DNA of 64,000 bases. Source: Streptomyces profundus (GTDB lineage Bacteria > Actinomycetota > Actinomycetes > Streptomycetales > Streptomycetaceae). The stretch is from NCBI RefSeq assembly GCF_020740535.1, contig NZ_CP082362.1, positions 930,001-994,000 of the forward strand, read 5' to 3'. Positions within the stretch are counted from its first letter, which is position 1; every line of letters begins with the position of its first letter. Shown piece by piece: positions 32,510 to 40,119 of this stretch. The notes beneath the pieces are model-generated. The model did not search any database, had not been told where the DNA came from, and was given only the letters and a program-made list of their open reading frames with translations. The position numbers were made by a program, and so were the translations under genes.

Positions 32510-35230
32510 ATGTCGATGCGTCAGCGTGTCGTCGCCCTGCTCGCCGTGTCACTCGCCGCCCTGGGCAGTGGCCTCGGCGCCTCTCCCGCCGGCGCGGCGC
32601 CGGCCGTCGACCGACTCGCCGTCTCCGTGGTCGGCGACGGGGAGACGGGCGGGAACCGCGCCGTCCCCGTCTCGATCCTCTCCCTCGGCGGCGACGGGAC
32701 CAGGGGCGATGTCCGCACCCTGCCCACGGCCGCCGACGGCGACCAGCACGCGTTCACCCTGGGCGCCGACCGCGACCAGCAGGGCGCGCTGCGGCAGTCG
32801 GCCGACCACCGGTTCCTGACGATCGGCGGCTACGACGCCGAGCCGGGCGATCTGGCGCTCAACGACACGGCGGCTCCCGACACCCTCCGGGTGGTGGCGC
32901 GGATCGACGCGGCCGGCGCCGTCGACACGTCGACATCCCTGGCGGACGGCTACTCGCTGCGCCATCTCCGTGGCGTGGCCAGCGACGACGGCACACGCCA
33001 CTGGACCGGCGGGCACGGCCACGACGCGCCGGCCACCCGCGCCGGCGTGCTGAGCGTCGAACACGGCGGTGCGGCGCCGACGCCGGTCGTCGCTGGCTCC
33101 TCGGAGCTGAACAACGCGCGGGTGCCGCTGATCCACGACGGCCAGTTGTACGTCTCCAGCGACCGCACCGGGTTCCACGGCGTCAACCAGGTCGGCTCCG
33201 GCCTGCCGACCACGGCCGCCGACCTCACCCCGGTCGCTTCGGCGCCCGACGGGGCGAGCGTGCCGCACGACTTCGTCTTCGTCGGCGACACCCTCTATGT
33301 CGGCTACACCGAGGGCAGCGCGCCCGGGCTGGCGAAGTACGTGCGGCGGGACGGCTCCTGGGCGTATGTCGGCAGCCACCCCGGCGTGTTCTGGGGCCTC
33401 ACCGGGCGGGTGGCCGGCGAGCGGACCGTCCTCTACGCGGTGCGCGGCGGCGGCCAGGGCAACGAGGTGGTCCGGCTCCTGGACGAAGGCGCCGACACGT
33501 GGGAGGTGGTAGAGGAGCGGACGTTGGCCACCGCCGACGCCGGCACCGCCTTCCGTGGCATCGCGTTCGCCGCGGGTTTCGCGCCCGGCACCGACCCGAT
33601 CGAGTCGGAGGGGCCCACGCCCGCCGTCGGTTGGACGCCGCGCGTCGCCGGCGGCACGGGCAACGCCCTGTCCGCGGTGCTCGACGCCGCCGGCAACCCC
33701 GTCGCCCGCGGCCGGGTCGCCGACCCGGCCGGCGCGGAGCTGACCGTGACCGCCACCTCGGCCGACCCCTCGGTCGTCGCCGACGACGGCCTCACCGTCC
33801 GGGTCGAAGAGGACGGCACGTTCGCCCTCTCCGCCACCCCGCGCTCCGCCGGCGCGTCCGTCATCACCGTCACGGCGACGGCGGCGGACGGCCGGCAGGG
33901 CACGGCGCGGCTTGACTACCGGGTGTCGGCGGCGTTGCCCGACGCCGGTGTCCGCGCCCACCCGGGGATGTCGGACGCCTCGGCGTCCTACGCCGTCGGG
34001 GACGGCCACTTCGTGGTCGCCGACGACGACTCGAACCAGTTCCGGCTCTATGGCGGGGGCTTCGCCGAGCCGATCGCCACGTTCGACCTCACCGAGCGGG
34101 TACCGGCCGTCCGCTCGGGCGACACCTGGGACATCGAGGGCGCCGCCCGGGCGGGGAACACCATCTACTGGGTGGGTTCCCTCGGCAACACCAACAGCGG
34201 CAACATCCGCCTGGACCGGGATCTCGTCATCGCCACCGCCGTGCACGGCAGCGGCGCGGACACCACCCTGGAGTACGTCGGCCACGCCCGTGGCCTGCGG
34301 CAGGCGCTCGTCGACGGCGACATGGCCGACGTCCACGGCCTGGGCGCCGACCACTTCGGCTTCCGGGCCGCGACCCAGGACGGGGTGTCAGCGCGGGGAC
34401 CGAACTCCCTGAACGTGGAGGGCGCGACCATCGCGCCCGACGGCACCACCCTCTGGCTGGGCTTCCGTTCACCACTTGTCGCCCTGAACAGCGGCGGGGA
34501 CGGCGACGGGGACAGCGACGGCGACAAAGCGCTGGTGGTCGGCATCCCCGACATCGCCGGTGTGGTCGCGGGCACCACCGAGCCCCGCTTCGGCGACGTG
34601 GTGCGGCTGGACCTCGACGGCCACGCCATCCGCGACCTCCAGGAGACCGACGACGGCGGCTATCTGATCATCGGCGGATCCACCGACGACGGCGGGGACT
34701 TCGACCTCTACGGCTGGACGGGCCGGCCGGAGGACGCCCCCGTCCGGTCCGCCACCTCGCCGACCCCGCCCGCCGGTTGGGAGGGCGGCTCCTTCGAGGC
34801 GCTCCTGGACACCTCGGGTCTGGCCGACGGCACGACGGTGCGCCTGGTGCAGGACGCCGGCAATGTCGACATCTACGGCGACGGCACCCCGGGCGAGGAC
34901 CTGCCGGCCGCCGAACTGCGGAAGTTCCTGACCCTGGAGTACCGCCTCGACTTCGGCGGCGCCTTCCCCGGCGAGCCGGCCGAGGAGTCGCCGCGCCCCG
35001 GCGGCCCCGAAGGCCCGGGCGACGACAACCGGCCGGACGACGACGAGAACGCCGCCGGGACCGACGACCAGGAGAGCGAGGCAGCGGGCGGCGACGGCGA
35101 CCTCGCCGGGACCGGCGCCGGGACGATCCTCGTGGTCGCCGCCCTCGCCGCGCTGCTCGTCCTCGGTGGCGGGACGGCGCTCCTCATCAGGCGCGGAACG
35201 CTTCCGCGTGGTCCCTGGCCCAGCGCCTGA
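32510..35230 (+). CDS. Large secreted LAGTG-anchored DUF3616-like protein
   Basis: The ~906-residue protein has a signal peptide (about residues 1-30, ending PAGAAPA). A long beta-propeller-like body follows, with an Ig-like segment around residues 390-480 and a DUF3616-type portion after 480 (GDTWDIEGAARAGNTIYWVGS, NSLNVEGATIAPDGTTLWLGFRSPL). An Asp/Glu/Pro-rich spacer leads to LAGTGAGT, a hydrophobic helix and an RR-rich tail, a variant sortase signal. Function unknown; a wall-bound enzyme or binding protein is likely. Its last 44 bases overlap the convergent NmrA-like gene. Confidence 0.8.
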   Translation: MSMRQRVVALLAVSLAALGSGLGASPAGAAPAVDRLAVSVVGDGETGGNRAVPVSILSLGGDGTRGDVRTLPTAADGDQHAFTLGADRDQQGALRQSADHRFLTIGGYDAEPGDLALNDTAAPDTLRVVARIDAAGAVDTSTSLADGYSLRHLRGVASDDGTRHWTGGHGHDAPATRAGVLSVEHGGAAPTPVVAGSSELNNARVPLIHDGQLYVSSDRTGFHGVNQVGSGLPTTAADLTPVASAPDGASVPHDFVFVGDTLYVGYTEGSAPGLAKYVRRDGSWAYVGSHPGVFWGLTGRVAGERTVLYAVRGGGQGNEVVRLLDEGADTWEVVEERTLATADAGTAFRGIAFAAGFAPGTDPIESEGPTPAVGWTPRVAGGTGNALSAVLDAAGNPVARGRVADPAGAELTVTATSADPSVVADDGLTVRVEEDGTFALSATPRSAGASVITVTATAADGRQGTARLDYRVSAALPDAGVRAHPGMSDASASYAVGDGHFVVADDDSNQFRLYGGGFAEPIATFDLTERVPAVRSGDTWDIEGAARAGNTIYWVGSLGNTNSGNIRLDRDLVIATAVHGSGADTTLEYVGHARGLRQALVDGDMADVHGLGADHFGFRAATQDGVSARGPNSLNVEGATIAPDGTTLWLGFRSPLVALNSGGDGDGDSDGDKALVVGIPDIAGVVAGTTEPRFGDVVRLDLDGHAIRDLQETDDGGYLIIGGSTDDGGDFDLYGWTGRPEDAPVRSATSPTPPAGWEGGSFEALLDTSGLADGTTVRLVQDAGNVDIYGDGTPGEDLPAAELRKFLTLEYRLDFGGAFPGEPAEESPRPGGPEGPGDDNRPDDDENAAGTDDQESEAAGGDGDLAGTGAGTILVVAALAALLVLGGGTALLIRRGTLPRGPWPSA

Positions 35231-36056
35231 ACGTGCGGGCCGGCCGGCCCGTGACGTCGCTCGCCGTCGGGGGCGGCACGGCGCCCGGCGCGGGGGCGAA
35301 GTCCGCCGCCTCGGCGGGGTCGGCCTCCGCGCCGCCGTAGTCCTCGAACCCCAGCAGGAAATCGGCGTTCTCGGCGGCGAACCCGCCCTGCGCCCGGTAG
35401 ATCTCCCTGGCCTCCTCCAGGGTCACCGTCTCCAGCCGGATCTCCTCGCCCATCGCCTCGGCGATCAGCTCCACCTGTCGGCGGTGGGTGAGGAGTTCCG
35501 GCCCGTTGAGCGTGTAGGCGCGCCCCTCGTGGCCCGGTTCGGTCAGGGCCAGCGCGGCAACCTCCGCGATGTCCTCCTCGTGCACCGGATACCAGGCGGC
35601 GTCCGGCAGCGGCTCGCGCACCACCCGCTCGGCGCGGATCGGCGGGCCCCAGAGGGCCAGCTTGTTCATCGCGAACTCCCCGGGGCGGACATGCGTCCAC
35701 GCCAACCCGGCCGCCTCCACCGCGCGTTCGACCGGCAGATGGTAGTCCGTGTCATAGCCGTCGGTCACCGCGCCCGACGACAGCACCACCACCCGCCGCA
35801 CCCCCGCCCGCCGCGCCAGCTCGGCCACCGCCCCCGCGGTGTGCGGAACGGGAAAGAGAAACACCTCGGAGACCCCGGCCAGCGCCGGCCGCAGCGTCTC
35901 GGGACTGCCGAGGTCCCCCTCGTACACCGCCACCCCGGCCGGCAGCCCCGGGGCCGGCCTGCGGCTCAACGCCCGGACGTCCCGCCCCGCTTCGAGAAGC
36001 CGACGGACGACACCCCGCCCCACGTTGCCGGTCGCACCGGTCACCAGAACGGTCAT
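35187..36056 (-). CDS. NmrA/SDR-type NAD(P)-binding protein
   Basis: The 289-residue atypical short-chain dehydrogenase-like protein has the Rossmann motif VTGATGNVGRGVVRRL at residues 4-19. It continues NmrA-like (VSEVFLFPVP, VVLSSGAV, HEEDIAEVAALAL) without a clear YxxxK catalytic pair, so it may sense or reduce quinones or NADP. ATG at 36056 overlaps the TetR stop as ATGA. Its 3' end overlaps the LAGTG gene tail-to-tail by 44 bases. Regulation by the adjacent TetR is likely. Confidence 0.88.
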   Translation of the reverse strand: MTVLVTGATGNVGRGVVRRLLEAGRDVRALSRRPAPGLPAGVAVYEGDLGSPETLRPALAGVSEVFLFPVPHTAGAVAELARRAGVRRVVVLSSGAVTDGYDTDYHLPVERAVEAAGLAWTHVRPGEFAMNKLALWGPPIRAERVVREPLPDAAWYPVHEEDIAEVAALALTEPGHEGRAYTLNGPELLTHRRQVELIAEAMGEEIRLETVTLEEAREIYRAQGGFAAENADFLLGFEDYGGAEADPAEAADFAPAPGAVPPPTASDVTGRPARTFRRWARDHAEAFRA

Positions 36057-36655
36057 CCGCGGTCGTCCTCTCGGCTGGGGCGCGGGGCGGTCCCGACGCC
36101 GTTCTCCAGGGTCCGGATCACCGACGCCGAGGCGCCAGGACGCGGCAGCAGCCCACTGCCCACCGCCGTGCAGCCGGCGGAGATCCCCGCCCACAGCACA
36201 TGTTCGATCCACTCGGCGCTCACCTCGCGATCCAGCACTCCCGCCTCCTGGCCCCGCCGGATCAGGGCACCGATCCGGTCGGCCGCCGGGTCGGGGCCCT
36301 CCGGCACCGTGATCGCGTCGGTGACCCTCGGATCGCCGTAGAGGAACAGCACCGCGTCGCCGACGTCCACCATGGCGCTCACCAGCCGGCGCAGCGCGGC
36401 CAGCGGCGGGTCCTCCTCGATCCGCGCCTCGGTCAACGCCACGTCGAGGCGCCGCAGCGAGTCCTGGACGACGGCCGAGATCAGCAACTCCCGGTCGGGG
36501 AAGTACCGCTGGAGCGTGCTGCGCCCGACGCCGGCCGCCGCCGCGATCACGGCCAGCGTGGCGTCGTGGCGGCGGGAGAGTTCGGTGACGGCGGCATCCA
36601 GGATGGCCCGTCGGGTGCGCCCCCGGACGCCGACCACGGGCGGGGTCTCGGTCAT
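36053..36655 (-). CDS. TetR family transcriptional regulator
   Basis: The 200-residue regulator has the N-terminal HTH ATLAVIAAAAGVGRSTLQRYFPDRELL (about residues 32-58) and a helical ligand domain. It is translationally coupled to the NmrA-like gene, which it probably controls. A 16-bp palindrome lies 53 bases upstream in the gap before the divergent HAD remnant. Confidence 0.9.
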   Translation of the reverse strand: MTETPPVVGVRGRTRRAILDAAVTELSRRHDATLAVIAAAAGVGRSTLQRYFPDRELLISAVVQDSLRRLDVALTEARIEEDPPLAALRRLVSAMVDVGDAVLFLYGDPRVTDAITVPEGPDPAADRIGALIRRGQEAGVLDREVSAEWIEHVLWAGISAGCTAVGSGLLPRPGASASVIRTLENGVGTAPRPSREDDRG

Positions 36656-36707
36656 GGCCGCACCCTAGGCGGCAACACCCGTCACCCGGCAACCAGCTAC
36701 CCGTTCT

Positions 36708-36723
36708 GGGGCACCGGTGCCCC
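36708..36723. promoter_or_regulatory. 16-bp perfect palindrome, candidate TetR operator
   Basis: GGGGCACCGGTGCCCC lies between the divergent TetR and HAD genes, flanked on both sides by gttct. Size and position suit a TetR-dimer site. Confidence 0.5.
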
Positions 36724-36748
36724 GTTCTCTCGCCCGTACCCTGTCCGC

Positions 36749-37087
36749 ATGGTCAGTCCGGTGGAACTCGTCATCTTCGACTGCGACGGCGTGCTCATCG
36801 ACAGCGAGCGCCTGGCCGTGCGCCTCCACGCCGCCTTGGGCGCCGAAATGGGCTGGCCGTTGACCGAGGCCGAGGTGATCGAGAAGTTCATCGGCCGATC
36901 GATCGTCTCCAACGGCGAGCAGATCGCCGACCGAATAGGCCGGAGGCGGGCCGCACTCTGGCTGGAACGGTTCGCGGAACGTCATCGCGCGGCCGTCGAA
37001 GCCGAACTCACCCCGGCGCACTGGCTCGAAGGGCCGGACACCACGGTCTTCGACGACATGAGCCAACTCCCCACGCTCCTCACGTAG
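36749..37087 (+). pseudogene. HAD-family hydrolase with large internal deletion
   Basis: The 112-residue product begins as a normal HAD phosphatase: motif I FDCDGVLIDSE (about residues 9-19), then the cap domain (LAVRLHAALGAEMGWPLTEAEVIEKFIGRS). After AELTPA it jumps to HWLEGPDTTVFDDMSQLPTLL, which resembles the extreme C-terminus of the same family. About 100 residues, with HAD motifs II-IV, are missing, so it cannot be a working phosphatase. The frame is intact, indicating an in-frame deletion. The stop at 37087 ends a still-open gene; whether it is expressed is unknown. Confidence 0.75.
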
Positions 37088-37418
37088 GCGTCACGGCCCC
37101 TCCGTGGGGGCGGGGGTGCCGACGTCCGCCCCAACGCCTGAGATCCCGACGCCCCGCGCCGCGATCGGCCCCTCGCCCCAGCGACCACAGCCGTCCGGTG
37201 CCTACTCCCGAGACACCTGACGCCTCGACGGTTCCAGTTGTACAACGAATCGGTTACGATAAGGCGCAGTTCGGCGAGACGGGCCGGCCGGGGGCCGCTT
37301 CGCTGTTCGCGAGTTCACGACGTCGTTATCCGGTGGTCGCCCGGGTCGGGGGAGCCGATAACGCGTGCTTCCTACCGTTCCCGTGGCTCGTTATGCCGTC
37401 ACACCTTGGGAGAAGCGC
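37088..37418. promoter_or_regulatory. Regulatory gap upstream of the secreted calcium-motif protein
   Basis: This 331-base stretch has no credible gene. It contains the perfect palindrome GTTGTACAAC (37237-37246), a TACGAT box nine bases after it (37255-37260) that could be a -10, and scattered GTTA(T/C)-type motifs. Confidence 0.4.
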
Positions 37419-38633
37419 GTGTCTCAGGCCAGGTTGATCCTTGTCGCCGCCCTCGCCGCCGCCGGGGTGGCCGTCGCGGCGGTGCCCATCGCACAGGCCG
37501 CCCCGAACCCCGCCCCCAGCGCGCCGCCGGTGGGGGCGGAAACGTCGGTCGCCGTCGATCCGCCGCCCCAGCCCCGCTGGCCGGAGTACGTCAACGGCGG
37601 TTCATGGCCGACGAGTCACGTCCAGGGCGTCGTGGTGGACACCGAGAACGACCTCGTCTACTGGTCGTTCACCCAGATGTTGGTCAAGACCGATCTCGAA
37701 GGGAACGTCATCGGCACCGTCGAGGGCCTCACCGGTCACCTCGGCGATATCGACCTCAACCGCGAGGACGGGCGGGTCTACGGCTCGCTGGAGTACAAGG
37801 CCGAGGAGGCGTTCTACATCGCCATCTTCGACGTGGACGCCATTGACCGGATCGGCATGGACGCGGAGACGGACGGCGTGCTCACCGCCGTCCATCTGGA
37901 GGAGGTCGTCGAGGACTTCACCGCCGACATGGACGGTGACGGCGTCTTCGACGGCGACACCGGCGACACGGCCGACCACCGTTACGGGTGCAGCGGCATC
38001 GACGGCGTCTCGTTCGGCCCCTCGTTCGGGGCCCGTTGGGGGGCGGAACAGAACCTGATGGTGGCCTACGGCGTCTACTCCAACGTGGAGCGCACCGACA
38101 ACGACCACCAGGTCGTCCTGGAGTACGACATCGACGACTGGCACGCGTACGAGCGCCCGCTCTCCCAGGCTGACCCGCACCGCAGCGGGCCCGACGCCGT
38201 GGACGAGAAGTACTTCCTCCACACCGGCAACACCACCTACGGCGTGCAGAACCTCGAATACGACCAGCACACGGGGAACTGGCTGCTGGCCGTCTACCCG
38301 GGCGTCAAGGAGGAGTTCCCCAACTACCCGCTCTTCATGGTGGAGGGCGCCAGGCAGCCGGAGCGGGGTGAGATCGTCGGCCAACCGGAGTATGAGGAGG
38401 GCCAGTTGCTGAGCCTCCTGCCGCGCGGGCTGCACGACGAGGCCACCGACACCTGGGGTTGGGACTTCGACGCCTCCTACGGCCTGGAGTCGCTGGGCGA
38501 CGGCTACTACTACGGAGCTGAGGGCCGCGCCGTCCCGGGCGGCGACCAGGAGGGCGAGGTCCACCTCTACCGCTGGAGCGGCCAGCCGCCGAACCCGTTC
38601 ACCCCGGTCGCCGGCTCGGGCGAGGCCGGCTAG
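37419..38633 (+). CDS. Secreted protein of unknown function with calcium-type loop
   Basis: The ~404-residue protein has a signal peptide (about residues 1-28, AQAAP). Its body is acidic and aromatic-rich; sequence like YVNGGSWPTSHVQGVVVDTENDLVYWSFTQMLVKTD suggests a beta-propeller. DMDGDGVFDGDTGD is an EF-hand/dockerin-like calcium-binding loop. GTG at 37419 follows GGGAGAAG. No enzyme motif is recognised. MerR follows on the same strand, six bases after its stop, and may regulate it. Confidence 0.7.
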   Translation: MSQARLILVAALAAAGVAVAAVPIAQAAPNPAPSAPPVGAETSVAVDPPPQPRWPEYVNGGSWPTSHVQGVVVDTENDLVYWSFTQMLVKTDLEGNVIGTVEGLTGHLGDIDLNREDGRVYGSLEYKAEEAFYIAIFDVDAIDRIGMDAETDGVLTAVHLEEVVEDFTADMDGDGVFDGDTGDTADHRYGCSGIDGVSFGPSFGARWGAEQNLMVAYGVYSNVERTDNDHQVVLEYDIDDWHAYERPLSQADPHRSGPDAVDEKYFLHTGNTTYGVQNLEYDQHTGNWLLAVYPGVKEEFPNYPLFMVEGARQPERGEIVGQPEYEEGQLLSLLPRGLHDEATDTWGWDFDASYGLESLGDGYYYGAEGRAVPGGDQEGEVHLYRWSGQPPNPFTPVAGSGEAG

Positions 38634-38639
38634 CGGACC

Positions 38640-38984
38640 ATGCGGATCGGCGAGGCCGCTCGGGTCAGCGGCGTGAGCGTACGGGCGTTGCGGTACTACG
38701 AGGACGAGGGACTGATCGTCCCGGGGCGCCGCGACAACGGGTACCGCGACTACTGCCGGCCGACCATCGACCGGGTCCTCGCCGTCCGCGCGCTGTTGGA
38801 GTCCGGGCTGCCGGTGCGGCTGATCAGGGAGGCGCTGCCCGTCGTCGACGACGGGCAGGCCGCGCTGGAGGCCGAGTTCCTGGCGGAGGTGGCGGGCTAC
38901 CGCGATCGGCTCGCCGCCAGGATCACCGAACTCCAGGCCAGGCAGGCCGCGCTCGACGCCTTCCTCCGCCAGAACGGGAGTTGA
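38640..38984 (+). CDS. MerR family transcriptional regulator
   Basis: The 114-residue regulator carries the MerR HTH-wing at its N-terminus (MRIGEAARVSGVSVRALRYYEDEGLI) and a dimerisation coiled coil. No cysteine cluster is seen, so it is not a metal-sensing MerR. It begins six bases after the secreted protein and ends 35 bases before the quinone oxidoreductase gene, which is a typical target of such regulators. Confidence 0.9.
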   Translation: MRIGEAARVSGVSVRALRYYEDEGLIVPGRRDNGYRDYCRPTIDRVLAVRALLESGLPVRLIREALPVVDDGQAALEAEFLAEVAGYRDRLAARITELQARQAALDAFLRQNGS

Positions 38985-39019
38985 CCCTGACGCCTGCGTG
39001 AGGCTTCTACAGTGCGCCC

Positions 39020-40015
39020 ATGGAGAACGACACACGGATGCGGGCCCTGGTCCAACGGTCCACCGGAGGGCCGAAGGACCTCGCCCTCGTCCCCGACCAC
39101 CCCCGGCCCGCGCCGGGCCCGGCCGAGTACCTGATCCGCGTCGGCGCGGCCGGCGTCAACTTCGCCGATGTGATGCAGACCAGGGGAACGTACGGCGGCG
39201 GGCCGCGAGCGCCCTATGTCGCGGGCTTCGAGGCCGCGGGCGAGATCGTGGGCGCGGGGACGGACATCGCCTCCCCGTTGCCGGCCGGCACGTTGGTCGT
39301 CGGGGCCGGCGCCGGCGCCTTCGGGCAGTACATGACGATGCCGGCGGCCGGGGCGCTGCCCGTCCCGGACGGGTGGACGGACGCCCAGGCCCTCGGCCTG
39401 GTGCTGAACTGGGCGACGGCCCTGGCCGCGCTCCGGCCGTTGGGCGCCCTCGCGCCGGGCGAGACGGTGCTCGTGCACGCCGCCGCGGGCGGAGTCGGGC
39501 AGGCCGCGGTCCGCCTCGCCCGGCACTACGGTGCGCGGGTGATCGCCACGGCCTCGCCGGGCAAGCACGAGACGGTTCGCGCCCTCGGCGTCGAGGAGGT
39601 CCTCGACGGCGCCCGCCCCGATCTGGCCGAGACGATCGTCCGGCTGACGGGCGGCGTCGATCTGGTCCTGGAGTCCGTGGGACGGACCACGTTCGCGGCG
39701 AGTCTCTCCGTCGCCAAGCCCTTGCTCGGCCGCGTCGTCGTCTTCGGCGCCGCCTCGGGCGACGCCGGACTGACCACCCACGACCTGGTCTTCCGCCACC
39801 CGATCCAGATCAAGGGCCTCCATATCGGCACCCTCGCCCGGTCCGCGCCGGCGCTCTACCTGTCCCTGCTGACCGAACTCCAGTCCCTCATCGCCCAGGG
39901 CGTCTATCCGCCCGGCACCCCCACCCTGCACCCCCTCGCCGAAGGCCCGGCCGTCCTGGGGGAGTTGGAAGCCGGCCGCACCCGGGGCAAGCACGCCCTC
40001 GCCCCCTGGCTCTGA
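39020..40015 (+). CDS. NADPH:quinone oxidoreductase-like MDR protein
   Basis: The 331-residue medium-chain dehydrogenase/reductase resembles quinone oxidoreductase (QOR). It has the GroES-like start, the GFEAAGEIVGAG segment, the nucleotide fold with AAAGGVGQAAVRLARHYGA and a QOR-type C-terminus. Catalytic zinc ligands are absent, as in QOR. ATG at 39020 is used. The preceding MerR gene likely controls it. A strong terminator follows. Confidence 0.9.
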   Translation: MENDTRMRALVQRSTGGPKDLALVPDHPRPAPGPAEYLIRVGAAGVNFADVMQTRGTYGGGPRAPYVAGFEAAGEIVGAGTDIASPLPAGTLVVGAGAGAFGQYMTMPAAGALPVPDGWTDAQALGLVLNWATALAALRPLGALAPGETVLVHAAAGGVGQAAVRLARHYGARVIATASPGKHETVRALGVEEVLDGARPDLAETIVRLTGGVDLVLESVGRTTFAASLSVAKPLLGRVVVFGAASGDAGLTTHDLVFRHPIQIKGLHIGTLARSAPALYLSLLTELQSLIAQGVYPPGTPTLHPLAEGPAVLGELEAGRTRGKHALAPWL

Positions 40016-40071
40016 ACGGGCCACGCGGTGCCCTTCCGGGGAAGGCGTCCGCTGACCGGGAGGCCGCCACG

Positions 40072-40111
40072 GCGCGGGCCCCGGGGGCCGTCCGGCCCCC
40101 GGGGCCCGCGC
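40072..40111. terminator. Bidirectional terminator, 18-bp perfect stem
   Basis: Arms 40072-40089 and 40094-40111 are perfectly complementary with a GTCC loop, between the convergent quinone oxidoreductase and phoX genes. Confidence 0.9.
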
Positions 40112-40119
40112 GGCGGGCG

